A stretch of 64,000 bases of DNA from B25-G16 sp964549945 (GTDB taxonomy: Bacteria; Desulfobacterota; DSM-4660; Desulfatiglandales; B25-G16): contig CAZJXD010000006.1 in assembly GCA_964549945.1 (NCBI GenBank), positions 1 through 64,000 on the forward strand, read 5' to 3'. Positions 41,551 through 50,567 of this stretch are shown piece by piece. The notes beneath the pieces were generated by a model. It did no database searches. It was given only the letters and a program-made list of their open reading frames with translations, and was not told where the DNA came from. Position 1 is the first letter of the stretch. Each line of letters opens with the position of its first letter. Made by a program: the position numbers and the translations under genes.

Positions 41551-42468
41551 GTGGATATAAAGGCATTACAGGCACGGACAAGGCAGCTGCTCGAGGAAAA
41601 GCATGCCATCCTTTTGGTGCATAACTATCAAAGGCGGGAGATACAGGATATCGCCGATTTAACGGGAGACTCCCTCGGGCTATCCATTGAGGCATCGAAC
41701 ACCGATGCCGAGGTAATCGTCTTCTCCGGCGTTCATTTTATGGCTGAGACGGCCTCTATCCTTTGCCCTGATAAGGTGGTGCTGCTCCCCGTGCTATCGG
41801 CAGGGTGTCCCATGACCGATATGATAACCGCTGAATCATTACGCGAAAAAAAGGCGGAGTTGCCCGGGGTGCCAGTGGTAAGCTATGTCAACTCTCCCGC
41901 ATCGGTCAAGGCAGAAAGCAATATTTGCTGCACATCCGCCAATGCCGTCCAGGTGGTGAACTCCCTGGTGGATCACGATACCATCCTTATGACCCCGGAT
42001 AAGAACCTCGCGCGCTATGCCCAGAGATATACTGATAAGCGGATCATCTACTGGGAGGGGTTCTGTCCCTACCACAATGCCCTGACGGCCGATCAGGCGA
42101 GAAAGGTCAAGGAGGATCACCCCCAGGCCCAGTTCTTGGCCCATCCCGAGTGCAGGCCGGAGGTCATAGACCTGGCGGATGAGGTCAAGAGCACCTCGGG
42201 AATGCTCGAGTATGTGAAGAACTCCCGCAACAGGGAATTCATCATTGGGACGGAAGTAGGGATCATTCATACCCTGAAGGTTCAAAACCGTGACAAGACC
42301 TTTATCCCTGCTGATGAGTCTATGGTGTGTGCCGATATGAAGAAGATCCAATTAACCGATATAGTGGACTCCCTTCTCACCATGTCCCCGGTGGTAAAGG
42401 TTGAGGAACAAACCAGGATAAAGGCGAAGAGGGCGGTGGAGAGGATGCTCGAGGTCCCGAGGGATTGA
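41551..42468 (+). CDS. nadA: Quinolinate synthase NadA
   Basis: A 305-residue [4Fe-4S] enzyme that condenses iminoaspartate with dihydroxyacetone phosphate in NAD synthesis. The start is GTG 41551, with AAGGGAG upstream. Family landmarks: VHNYQRREIQDIADLTGDSL, GVHFMAETASILCPDKVVLLP, AGCPMTDMI, CTSANAVQVV, WEGFCPYHN, AHPECRPEVIDLAD and EVGIIHTL. The conserved cluster cysteines (LCPDK, WEGFC region, PEC) are all present. Single gene; nadB/nadC are not seen nearby. Confidence 0.95.
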   Translation: MDIKALQARTRQLLEEKHAILLVHNYQRREIQDIADLTGDSLGLSIEASNTDAEVIVFSGVHFMAETASILCPDKVVLLPVLSAGCPMTDMITAESLREKKAELPGVPVVSYVNSPASVKAESNICCTSANAVQVVNSLVDHDTILMTPDKNLARYAQRYTDKRIIYWEGFCPYHNALTADQARKVKEDHPQAQFLAHPECRPEVIDLADEVKSTSGMLEYVKNSRNREFIIGTEVGIIHTLKVQNRDKTFIPADESMVCADMKKIQLTDIVDSLLTMSPVVKVEEQTRIKAKRAVERMLEVPRD

Positions 42469-42518
42469 GGCGCACGCGAATACGCCTCTAACCTATTGCA
42501 CCATACATCAATTGAATT

Positions 42519-42574
42519 GATAAGAACTCGCTTTTTGTGGGAAAAAGTGTAGGGGAATTATCGTTGTGTGTCAA
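42519..42574 (-). promoter_or_regulatory. Dispersed promoter-like repeat, copy D
   Basis: On the minus strand TTGACA (42574-42569), 17-bp spacer, TACACT (42551-42546), then CACAAAAAGCGAGTTCTTATC. It points into the 3' end of nadA, so would give an antisense transcript there. Same family as copies at 6700, 8196 and 9047. Confidence 0.55.
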
Positions 42575-42802
42575 GCCATATTCAACCGCATGATATTGTG
42601 GAGGGAACGCGCTGACTAGATTGAGACACTCTGACTAGCAGGCGAGGGGATTCTAAGACGGTTACGAAGGACTTGATTGTGACGGAAGAGCGGAAAATGG
42701 AGGAAGTCTGGGTAGGGCTATGCCGCAAGCCTGTCTCCTTTTCTCAACAATCAGCCAATATAGGTCTCTGGCCTCCTGCTCGGAGAGATATTTACCTGCC
42801 AT

Positions 42803-43066
42803 CTATGTATAGGCAGGCTCGGGGTCTACATATAACCACTTATCCGACACAGGGAGTTGGGAGGTCGAGTTATCAAGATGGTAGTCTTGGGTCTTTCCTG
42901 CGGCTTTAGGCGGCGGCCTGGCCCTCCAAAAAGAAGGCGGGCAAGCCTTTAGTTCCCATAGACCCAGGTGCTTGAGTATCTTTTTTATGACCTCCTCGTC
43001 CTCTATCACGCTGATTGCTTTCATCTTTCCGGAACATTTCGGGCACGTCAGAGGGTCCACCTCAGA
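42803..43066 (-). pseudogene. IS91-family transposase C-terminal remnant
   Basis: About 85 codons starting without a proper start codon: VDPLTCPKCSGKMKAISVIE, then DEEVIKKILKHLGLWELK and a Pro-rich tail. The Cys-pair plus 'EDEEVIKKILKHLGLW' pattern is the known C-terminus of IS91/IS801-like transposases. An in-frame stop lies a few codons upstream, and no N-terminal or catalytic part is seen, so it is a fossil. Confidence 0.7.
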
Positions 43067-43145
43067 ATTGGGTCAAGCCTGGCAAATCAATACGAGCCAT
43101 TGCTGAGAGAGGCGGTTGCCTGAGGCATCTTCCAATTCTCCCCGT

Positions 43146-43787
43146 CTAGGCGGAACGGATCATCCACTTAGAGACCACATTCACCGTTGACCATATGATA
43201 TCCAACGGCAGATGCCTCCATACGGTGCTATCGAAATTCACCGTAATCCTTGCGGGAAACTCATCATCCCTCTCCCAGAGGATCAGCGTCATCGGTACCC
43301 TTGGAAATACCGGCAGGCAAATGCTTGCATCCCCCTCTCGGCTCACCTGGCCCTTTAACTTCTTGCCGGATCTCAGGAACGCCTCCCTTTCATCCCCAAA
43401 CAGGTCTTCCATGGGTCCTGTCGGAAGGAGGTGGGGTCCACGAAAAAACGCCTCCCCACCGGGAATCTGCTTTTCGTTCACCCTTTTCCCGGATAACGAG
43501 ATGGGCGTGGCCCGCAGCAAATAGGTGAGGATAATGAGCGCCAGTTCAAATGAGATGGGTCGAGAAACACTCCCTTCCAGCGCAACGATATCCCTTTTAC
43601 CCGGTAAAATCCCGAAGGTGTGGCTTAGAAAGGGGAGGAGAAAGCCCTTTTCACGATCATAGCCTACGAGTGCTCTATGGCAAATAGCATCGGGGGTTTC
43701 CCCCTCCAGTTGAACCCAAAGGAGCGGATCCGGCTCGAATCCTGTTCCATCGTACTTCCTTTGTCCGGATTTATCCACCGTTTTCAT
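43146..43787 (-). CDS. DUF3786 protein
   Basis: A 213-residue protein with the DUF3786 pattern: YLLRATPISLSGKRVNEKQI, PGGEAFFRGPH, then RVPMTLILWERDDEFPARI and FDSTVWRHLPLDIIW near the C-terminus. The family is found in strict anaerobes, often near corrinoid or carbon monoxide dehydrogenase/acetyl-CoA synthase genes, but has no established activity. Here it stands alone, divergent from the GAF kinase gene (43925). The start codon is weakly supported by an AAAGACG site. Confidence 0.7.
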   Translation of the reverse strand: MKTVDKSGQRKYDGTGFEPDPLLWVQLEGETPDAICHRALVGYDREKGFLLPFLSHTFGILPGKRDIVALEGSVSRPISFELALIILTYLLRATPISLSGKRVNEKQIPGGEAFFRGPHLLPTGPMEDLFGDEREAFLRSGKKLKGQVSREGDASICLPVFPRVPMTLILWERDDEFPARITVNFDSTVWRHLPLDIIWSTVNVVSKWMIRSA

Positions 43788-43924
43788 ATTCGTCTTTTAC
43801 CATAAAGTTTCGCTTTTCAATATCCCTGCAATTTGATATTATAAAAAAAATATCTCGCTCAAAACTCGCATTTCATCTCCTGCTCTATCCATTGGCAACG
43901 AAAACCCTTATTTGAAGGCCTTCA

Positions 43925-45349
43925 GTGAAAGAACCAAAACCTTTCGCCAAAGATATCCAGGGGGTGTCCTTGAATCACGATCTCGAACAAGACCTCGAGC
44001 TTTTAAAGAAGAAGGAGGAGGATTACACCGCTTACAAATTCAAGGCGAAGGAGACAATGGCGATCTTTGCCTTCTTCGATCTCGTCCAGGAATTCGCAAC
44101 CGTTACCAGCCTTTACCGGATAGCCGTTGCGGTAATACACTACTTCTTCCGCTACGAGGCTTGCATTTACACGATCAGGCCTGAAGATGAAACCCTGATG
44201 CTCCAGTGCTGCACGAAAAAGGGCCTCCTGGACCCCCCAATTCCCGCCAGAGCAGATGTGATCATTCAAGATAGCCCTTACAGGGTCGATTCCTCCTTCT
44301 TCTTTCCCATTATCGGTAAAAAGGCCCTGGCGGACAAGGTGCCCGTTTTTCTCGAAAACCAGATTATCGGCATGCTCGAGATATATCCCGTCAAGAGGCT
44401 GAGCGAACACCAACTGCTCTTCTTCCAGAAATACGCCAATAGGGTGGGCTATAATATGCACAATAAGCTCGCCGTTGAACAGAACATAGAGCACATAAGG
44501 TTTATCAATGAGCTCGTCTCCGATATCGAGCACAACGTGATTACGCCAAACCTCTACTATAAGGCGTTTTTGATCAACATGAAGAAAGACCTCCAAAAAC
44601 ATCTCACCGCCTTAGACAGCCTGAACTCCGCCCTGCCCATGATCGAAGGCCGTGACCATCCCAGGGGAAAGGAGATCAGCAATGCCGCATATAAGCTCCA
44701 GCTCATCCAAAAGGACATGGAGAGCAAGATGGAGGAATTTAAAAATCACTTCAACCACATAAGCCTCTTCATCGAAACGCTCTTCAGAAGGGAACACTTC
44801 AAGGCAGGCGGCTATGTGCTCAAGAGGCGATCCTATCATCTTCTTACGGATATATTCTTGCCGGAGCTGGAGCACTATAGAAAGAGATTAACGGATAAGG
44901 GCATTGAGATCATCGAGCCGTCGAGCCTTCCCCCTGATGAGGAGTTGACGATATTTATCGACCTGGGTCTCACCGCTCAAGTCTTTGCAAATATCCTGTC
45001 CAATGCCCTGAAGTATTGTCAGCCGGCCCCAGATGAAGACGGTACCCATCGAAAATACATCTCCTACGACGTAGAGGTCCTGGGGCAGGGGTCCCCCGAA
45101 ACCCGGAGCGCCCTCAAATTCACCCTCTTTACCACGGGAACACCGATCTCCCAAAAGGAGGCGCTCCTCATATTTGAGGATGGGTACAAGAGGCCTGAAG
45201 ATCATCATATCGAGGGCTCGGGGCATGGGCTGCACTTCGTGAAGCATATCGTTCAACTCCACGAGGGGTACGCGGGGTGCACGCCAAGGGTGAATGGAAA
45301 TGAATTCCATATCGTGCTACCGAAAAGAGCGCCGAGTGGAAAAAGCTAG
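43925..45349 (+). CDS. GAF-type sensor histidine kinase, atypical ATPase domain
   Basis: A 474-residue soluble kinase with a GTG start at 43925. Residues about 30-200 form a GAF-like sensor (AVAVIHYFFRYEACIYTIRP...IGMLEIYPVKRLSEHQLLFF). The His box is DIEHNVITPN (H-x3-T-P, phosphorylatable), followed by a long coiled region. The HATPase part keeps the N box (ANILSNALKYC) and the G2 glycines (GSGHGLHFVKHIV), but the expected D-x-G-x-G box is replaced by FTTGTPISQ, so catalysis may be weak. No response regulator is adjacent. The gene is separated from der by 47 bases on the same strand. Confidence 0.75.
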   Translation: MKEPKPFAKDIQGVSLNHDLEQDLELLKKKEEDYTAYKFKAKETMAIFAFFDLVQEFATVTSLYRIAVAVIHYFFRYEACIYTIRPEDETLMLQCCTKKGLLDPPIPARADVIIQDSPYRVDSSFFFPIIGKKALADKVPVFLENQIIGMLEIYPVKRLSEHQLLFFQKYANRVGYNMHNKLAVEQNIEHIRFINELVSDIEHNVITPNLYYKAFLINMKKDLQKHLTALDSLNSALPMIEGRDHPRGKEISNAAYKLQLIQKDMESKMEEFKNHFNHISLFIETLFRREHFKAGGYVLKRRSYHLLTDIFLPELEHYRKRLTDKGIEIIEPSSLPPDEELTIFIDLGLTAQVFANILSNALKYCQPAPDEDGTHRKYISYDVEVLGQGSPETRSALKFTLFTTGTPISQKEALLIFEDGYKRPEDHHIEGSGHGLHFVKHIVQLHEGYAGCTPRVNGNEFHIVLPKRAPSGKS

Positions 45350-45396
45350 TCCTTCAGGAACTTGAACTATTCGCTGCTTTTCTGTATATCCACAGG

Positions 45397-46704
45397 ATGC
45401 TCCCCATCATCGCCATAGTCGGTCGCCCCAATGTGGGGAAATCCACCCTTTTCAACCGTCTGACCAGAAGGAGAGACGCCCTCGTAGACGACATCCCCGG
45501 CGTGACCAGGGACCGCCTCTACGCCACCGTAGAATGGAATGGGAAATCCTTCATGTTGGTCGATACAGGTGGTTTTGACTCCCTCGGCGAGGGAAGCCTC
45601 TCGGTTGAGGTTGCCAGGCAGGTTGAAATCGCTATCCAGGAGGCAGACCTGGTTATTCTCCTGTTCGATGGAAAGGCGGGATTGACCCTGGGCGATGAGG
45701 AGTTGTACCTACTTCTGAAGCGATCCGACAAAAGGATGCTGTGCGCGGTAAACAAGATAGATGGTCCTGAACACGAGCAGCGAAGCCTGGAGTTTTACTC
45801 CCTTGGCATGGACAGGGTCTTTCCCATCTCCTCCGCCCATGGACACGGCATCGACTCCCTTATGGATCAGGTACTGGGTGATCTCCCCTCCATTGAAGCT
45901 CCTCGCCTTGAACAAGGCCGGAGAGGGATTGCAATCATCGGTCGGCCTAATGTGGGGAAATCATCGCTGATCAACAGGATAATTGGCTCCGAGCGATTAG
46001 TCGTAAGCGAGCAGCCCGGCACCACCAGGGATGCGGTGGACATATCCTTCGAGAGAAAGGGTGAATCCTACTTGCTCATAGATACCCCGGGCATCAGGAG
46101 GAGAACCCGGGTCAAGGAAAGGATAGAAATATTCTCAACAATAAAGGCGCTCAAGGCGATCAGCAGGTGTCATATTGCCCTCATTTTGCTCGATTCTAAA
46201 GAAGGAATAGTCGAGCAGGATGCGAGAATCTGCGGGTATGCCCTTGATAGAGGCTGCGGCATAATTCTGGGGCTCAATAAATGGGATCTCGTGAAAACCG
46301 ACCCCTCCCGTATTCGATCGGTGGAGAAATCCATCGAAATGCGGTTGGGATTTACCTCCTTTGCCCCCATGTTACGCATCTCGGCCCTCACAGGAGAGGG
46401 CGTCGCGAAGCTGTTCCCCTTGATCGAGAGGGTCTGGAAACAGCTGAACACCCGTATCCCAACCCCCGCCCTCAACAAGACACTGGAGGGAGCCGTGAGG
46501 AGACATCCACCTCCACAAAGCGGCGGAAGGGAGCTTAAACTTCTTTACGCCACGCAGGTTTCGGTGCATCCACCCACGATTATTATCTTTGTGAACAGGA
46601 GGGATTACGTGCGCCGCGCTTACGAGCGGTACCTGATAAACCAATTCAAGGCCCGACTTGGCCTCGACCTTATCCCCCTGAAGATCGTCTTCAGGGAGAA
46701 ATAG
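45397..46704 (+). CDS. der: Ribosome biogenesis GTPase Der (EngA)
   Basis: A 435-residue double GTPase that assists 50S subunit assembly. Two tandem G domains are clear: first GRPNVGKSTLFNRL, VDTGGF and NKID; second GRPNVGKSSLINRI, IDTPGIRRR and NKWD, then a KH-like C-terminus (KLLYATQVSVHPPTIIIFVN, YLINQFKARLG). Length is normal. Conserved housekeeping gene; the next gene, a periplasmic binding protein, follows in 85 bases. Confidence 0.96.
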   Translation: MLPIIAIVGRPNVGKSTLFNRLTRRRDALVDDIPGVTRDRLYATVEWNGKSFMLVDTGGFDSLGEGSLSVEVARQVEIAIQEADLVILLFDGKAGLTLGDEELYLLLKRSDKRMLCAVNKIDGPEHEQRSLEFYSLGMDRVFPISSAHGHGIDSLMDQVLGDLPSIEAPRLEQGRRGIAIIGRPNVGKSSLINRIIGSERLVVSEQPGTTRDAVDISFERKGESYLLIDTPGIRRRTRVKERIEIFSTIKALKAISRCHIALILLDSKEGIVEQDARICGYALDRGCGIILGLNKWDLVKTDPSRIRSVEKSIEMRLGFTSFAPMLRISALTGEGVAKLFPLIERVWKQLNTRIPTPALNKTLEGAVRRHPPPQSGGRELKLLYATQVSVHPPTIIIFVNRRDYVRRAYERYLINQFKARLGLDLIPLKIVFREK

Positions 46705-46789
46705 AGCTAGCATATCCCTTGCGAGGGGGGCCGCTGCTCTTTTTTTAAAGCCCGAACGGATGACCTATGATTTCCAACGGACCTCACCA

Positions 46790-47959
46790 ATGAAAAGAAT
46801 GATTCCCATTCTCATTCCCGCGCTTTCCCTGCTTTTACTCCTGTTTTGCCCTTCAGGACACGCATCCGAAACGAAAGGCGATCAGAGGCCGATCTTCATC
46901 GCGATCGTGGCCCCCTTTACAGGGCCTCTGGCCAAATGCGGCCTCTCCATGTTGAGGGGAGCAAGGTTGAGGGAAGATGAGGGAGGGGATCAATCGGCTG
47001 CACATGGAAAGGCCGTGAAGCTGATCCCCTTAGACGATAGGGGGGAGCCCGCACGTGCGATGCAGCTGGCAGAGCGCATCGCAAGCCACCCATCAATTGT
47101 GGTGGTGGTGGGACACCTCACCACAGGATGTACGCTTTCCGCAATCCCTTTTTATCACGCTGCCCGATTGACCACCATTTCCCCCGTGGCCGCGGGAAAC
47201 GATCTCGATAACGTCAAATCCCCCTATCTGTTCAGGACGATCCTCTCCGAGCGGCACCAGGCAATATCGCTTGCACGCTACATACGCAGGACAATGGGCA
47301 AGGTAACGGTGGGTCTTGTCTTTGAGGACTCTTCCCAGGGCATTCAATTGAAGAACGCCTTTCTCCTTACGGGCGAGGAACTCGGTCTCTCGGTGAAATC
47401 CTTCCCGATGGGGAACAATCCCAGCGCCACTCTTTACGATGCACTGCATGAGATCACGCTGTTGAGGCCTGAGGTACTCTTTTCAGCGGGAGGCTCACAG
47501 GCAACCGCGCTTATCCTCAGAAAATGGCCGGAGGGGATTGACAAACCCGTTATATTTGGAACATATAGGCTCATATCGGAGGAATTCGGGGAATTGGTAG
47601 GTGATGGACAAAGGGGAATTATGGCAGCCCATCCGAGCATCTGGACATCCGATTTTCAAAGGGGAGCTGAGACAAGGGCTCGGTATGAAAAAACATGGAA
47701 AGACCGCATGGACTGGCTCGCGGCTCAGGCATACGATGCTGTGGATCTGCTGCTCTGGGCGATACGGGAATCGGGATCGAACCTCAATGCCCTCAGGGAC
47801 ACCCTCATGAGCCTTGATTCAAGAAAACATGCTTTACCGGGCCTTGCTGGTCCTATATATTTTAATCGCGATGGCTCACTCGCGAGGGAAGTCACCGTAG
47901 CCGAATATATCGATGGTCAATGGAGAGTGAAAAAAGAGGAAGCAGTAGGTGGCAGCTGA
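46790..47959 (+). CDS. Periplasmic binding protein, LivJ/type 1 family
   Basis: A 389-residue exported ligand-binding protein (start ATG 46790; an alternative ATG at 46760 adds ten residues). Signal peptide MKRMIPILIPALSLLLLLF then CPSGHASE, where the Cys after LLLLF could be a lipobox. Family motifs: IVAPFTGPLAKCGLSMLRGA, VVGHLTTGCTLSAIPFY, TISPVAAG, and GLVFEDSSQG, as in branched-chain amino-acid binders. No ABC permease genes follow, so it may be an orphan receptor. Final residues precede the nested palindrome at 48027. Confidence 0.85.
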   Translation: MKRMIPILIPALSLLLLLFCPSGHASETKGDQRPIFIAIVAPFTGPLAKCGLSMLRGARLREDEGGDQSAAHGKAVKLIPLDDRGEPARAMQLAERIASHPSIVVVVGHLTTGCTLSAIPFYHAARLTTISPVAAGNDLDNVKSPYLFRTILSERHQAISLARYIRRTMGKVTVGLVFEDSSQGIQLKNAFLLTGEELGLSVKSFPMGNNPSATLYDALHEITLLRPEVLFSAGGSQATALILRKWPEGIDKPVIFGTYRLISEEFGELVGDGQRGIMAAHPSIWTSDFQRGAETRARYEKTWKDRMDWLAAQAYDAVDLLLWAIRESGSNLNALRDTLMSLDSRKHALPGLAGPIYFNRDGSLAREVTVAEYIDGQWRVKKEEAVGGS

Positions 47960-48026
47960 GAATACTGCTTAGCAAATGACCATGGCGATTCGCCTTAGGG
48001 TCATTTATCAAAGAGACTATATGGTT

Positions 48027-48212
48027 GAGCATGGGGGTGTCTTTTTTTCCATCATGCCCTGTAACATGGGGCCTCAGCGTGCCGCTTCAAACCCTGCGCA
48101 CGAGCAACTCGTCATTGTCTTCTAGGGCCTTTGTCCGTGTGCGCTGGTTTGAAGCGGCCTACCGACTCGTCTTTATTTGGGGCGTGATGGAAAAAAAGAC
48201 ACCCCCATGCTC
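48027..48212. repeat. Nested-palindrome element, about 186 bp
   Basis: Outer arms of 33 bp (48027-48059 and 48180-48212; first bases GAGCATGGGGGTGTC) are complementary at 32 of 33 positions. Inner arms of about 20 bp (48081-48101 and 48139-48158; GCCGCTTCAAACC / GGTTTGAAGCGGC) are also complementary. The loop is 37 bases. The layout is that of a non-autonomous mobile element or a very stable structured RNA. It lies just before eno and contains no convincing protein gene. Confidence 0.7.
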
Positions 48213-48287
48213 TTTTCACATAGTTAGATTAGGAGCGCATGCTGCCTGCGGGTGAACGTCCTTTGTTTACGTAAAGGAGGGATAGAT

Positions 48288-49559
48288 ATGGAAAAGATCG
48301 AGATGGTTTTTGCCAGGGAGATCCTGGACTCACGAGGAAATCCCACGATCGAGGTTGAGGTAGGCCTCTCGGATGGCGGGTGGGGATTGGCTGCCGTTCC
48401 GTCGGGAGCCTCCACCGGTGAATACGAGGCCTTGGAGTTAAGGGATGGCGACGCGAAGAGGTATCTCGGAAAAGGGGTACTGAAGGCGGTAGGAAACGTG
48501 AATAAGGCCATTGGATCCGCTCTCATGGGGATGGATCCCTTTGACCAGGGCATTATCGATGCAACCATGATCGAGCTGGATGGAACGCCGAACAAGGCCA
48601 AATTGGGGGCGAACGCCATATTGGGCGTCTCGCTCGCCGTGGCCAGGGCCGCCGCCGATTCCCTGGACATCCCGCTGTATCGATACATCGGAGGCATCAA
48701 CGCCCACATGCTGCCAATGCCCATGATGAATATCGTGAATGGCGGGAAACACGCCGCGAACAACCTGGATCTTCAGGAATTTATGATCGTGCCCAAGGGA
48801 GCCGAGACCTTCAGGGATGCCCTGCGAATAGGCGCGGAGGTCTTCCACTGTCTCGCACTGGTTCTCAAGGATAAGGGATTATCCACGGGCGTGGGAGATG
48901 AGGGTGGATTTGCGCCTGATCTCAAGTCAAACGAGCAGGGGATCGAGGTGATACTCGAGGGCATAGAGAGGGCGGGCTATAGGCCCGGCGAGGATGTGGT
49001 GCTCGCACTCGATGCGGCAGCATCCTCGTTCTATGAGGGGGGAATGTATGTCTTCAGTGAGTCAGACGAATCGAAGAGGGACCCCGGGATGATGATAGAG
49101 TTTTACGCCGACTTGGTGAACCGCTACCCCATCTTCTCTATCGAGGACGGCCTCGATGAAAATGACTGGGACAACTGGAGGGCTTTGACAGAACGACTAG
49201 GGGGTCGGGTTCAGCTCGTGGGCGACGATCTCTACGTGACCAATCCCGAGAGGATTTCCAGGGGGATCCAAGGGGGGTCCTCCAACGCGGTCCTGATCAA
49301 GCTGAATCAAATAGGGACCCTCACCGAAACGCTCCAGGCCATTGAGATGACCCACAGGGCGGGCTGGAGGACGATCATCTCCCATCGATCCGGGGAGACC
49401 GAGGATAGTTTCATTGCCGACCTGAGCGTGGCCGTCGGCAGCGGGCAGATAAAGACTGGATCGCTCAGCCGATCCGAGAGGATCTGCAAGTACAACAGGC
49501 TCCTCAGAATCGAGGAGGAGCTGGGGGAGAGGGCTACATTTCGCTTTCCTTCGCTATGA
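48288..49559 (+). CDS. eno: Enolase
   Basis: A 423-residue glycolytic enzyme converting 2-phosphoglycerate to phosphoenolpyruvate. ATG 48288 is selected because AAAGGAGGG sits seven bases upstream; an in-frame ATG at 48252 is 12 codons earlier without such a site. Diagnostic motifs: ILDSRGNPTIEVEV, GASTGEYEALELRD, GANAILGVSLA, the Mg ligands (LALDAAASSFYEG, FSIEDGLDENDW, QLVGDDLYVTN) and IISHRSGETEDSFIADL with catalytic His. Normal length. The MBL hydrolase gene overlaps its stop by four bases. Confidence 0.97.
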   Translation: MEKIEMVFAREILDSRGNPTIEVEVGLSDGGWGLAAVPSGASTGEYEALELRDGDAKRYLGKGVLKAVGNVNKAIGSALMGMDPFDQGIIDATMIELDGTPNKAKLGANAILGVSLAVARAAADSLDIPLYRYIGGINAHMLPMPMMNIVNGGKHAANNLDLQEFMIVPKGAETFRDALRIGAEVFHCLALVLKDKGLSTGVGDEGGFAPDLKSNEQGIEVILEGIERAGYRPGEDVVLALDAAASSFYEGGMYVFSESDESKRDPGMMIEFYADLVNRYPIFSIEDGLDENDWDNWRALTERLGGRVQLVGDDLYVTNPERISRGIQGGSSNAVLIKLNQIGTLTETLQAIEMTHRAGWRTIISHRSGETEDSFIADLSVAVGSGQIKTGSLSRSERICKYNRLLRIEEELGERATFRFPSL

Positions 49560-50470
49560 GACGCGCACCTGTACAGAGCATCTCTGAGAATCTATTTCTC
49601 ATTGACCTCGATCTGCCCCTCACGGGCTTCCGCCGTTTTATCAGCAGCTGGATACTCAAGGAGGGGGATCGTGCACTTGTAATCGATCCCGGCCCCTCCG
49701 CTACTGTTCCCGTGTTATGCGATGCGTTGAGAGAGCTCGGGGTTAAGGGCATTGACTACGTTCTGCTTACCCATATCCATCTCGATCATGCCGGCGGGTG
49801 TGGAGATCTGATAGGGCGTTACCCCGAGCCTATGGTTGTGTGTCATCCCCAAGCGATCAGTCATCTCGTCAACCCGGAAAGGCTCTGGCATGGTTCCGTC
49901 AATGTTCTCGGGGATCTCGCGAGGACCTATGGCGAACCCACACCGGTAAGCAAGGAGAAGCTATGTCCAGGACGCGATATGGGGTGGAAGGGGTATCGAA
50001 TCGAGTCCCTGGAAACGCCGGGACACGCATCCCATCACATGTCCTTTTTCCTTGAGGACATCGTGTTCGCCGGGGAGGTCGCGGGGGTCAGGATTCCCTC
50101 GGGAGACCCACCCTATACGAGGCCCGCAACCCCGCCCCCCTTTCAGCCCGAGGTGGCCCTGCGCTCCATATCCAGGGTTCTTGAACGGCGCCCTGAAAGG
50201 ATATGCTACGGCCACTACGGCATGATGGATAATGCCGTGAGCGTGCTTGAGAATGCCCACGAGCAGATGGGCTTGTGGCTCGACATCATAGGTACAAGGC
50301 GCGACAAGGGCCTTGACCTGGATGAAGGTGAAATCCTCGAGGAAATCCTCATCAGGGATCCCGGGGTACGATCCTTTCATCAACTGGAACCGGATATACG
50401 GGAGAGGGAGACGTACTTCATAAAAAACAGCATAAAGGGAATGGTGGACTTCGTAAAGGGCCAATCATGA
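49556..50470 (+). CDS. MBL-fold metallo-hydrolase
   Basis: A 304-residue metallo-beta-lactamase superfamily hydrolase. The two-metal motif is THIHLDHAGGCGDL (HxHxDH), with other ligands in TPGHASHHMSFFLEDIVFAGE and CYGHYGMMDNA. The N-terminal 80 residues are the normal beta-sandwich start. It overlaps eno by four bases (ATGA) and the next stub by four, so it belongs to the same transcript. The substrate is unknown; glyoxalase-II-like or quorum-quenching roles are both possible. Confidence 0.87.
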   Translation: MRRAPVQSISENLFLIDLDLPLTGFRRFISSWILKEGDRALVIDPGPSATVPVLCDALRELGVKGIDYVLLTHIHLDHAGGCGDLIGRYPEPMVVCHPQAISHLVNPERLWHGSVNVLGDLARTYGEPTPVSKEKLCPGRDMGWKGYRIESLETPGHASHHMSFFLEDIVFAGEVAGVRIPSGDPPYTRPATPPPFQPEVALRSISRVLERRPERICYGHYGMMDNAVSVLENAHEQMGLWLDIIGTRRDKGLDLDEGEILEEILIRDPGVRSFHQLEPDIRERETYFIKNSIKGMVDFVKGQS

Positions 50471-50562
50471 TTAACGAGCTCCACTATCATGGGGAATATT
50501 CCTACGATTGGGATCTGGAACCAGCAGATCTCCTTCAAAGGGCAAGGACAGGAAGGCAGTAA
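50467..50562 (+). pseudogene. PHP-domain gene stub (31 codons)
   Basis: Overlaps the MBL stop by four bases (ATGA) and reads MINELHYHGEYSYDWDLEPA then DLLQRARTGRQ and stops. The ELHYHGEYSYD...PADLLQRA pattern matches the start of PHP-type phosphoesterases (usually DLHxHTxxSxD..PEDLLxRA). The remainder of the gene is missing and amidase begins six bases later, so a deletion joined the two. Confidence 0.6.
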
Positions 50563-50567
50563 ACGAG

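Larger units (their letters stand above)
42469..43145. other. Intergenic region with repeat D and transposase remnant
   Basis: Almost 680 bases without an intact gene. It holds promoter-like repeat D and the C-terminal stub of an IS91-type transposase on the minus strand. A plus-strand frame at 42673-42909 overlaps the stub and is not protein-like. Probably a scar of a lost insertion sequence. Confidence 0.5.

Noticed and set aside
42673..42909. Plus-strand 78-codon frame
   Set aside because: Antisense to the IS91-type transposase remnant and without protein-like pattern.
48025..48255. 76-codon frame across the nested palindrome
   Set aside because: Its sequence is dictated by the inverted repeats; no ribosome site.
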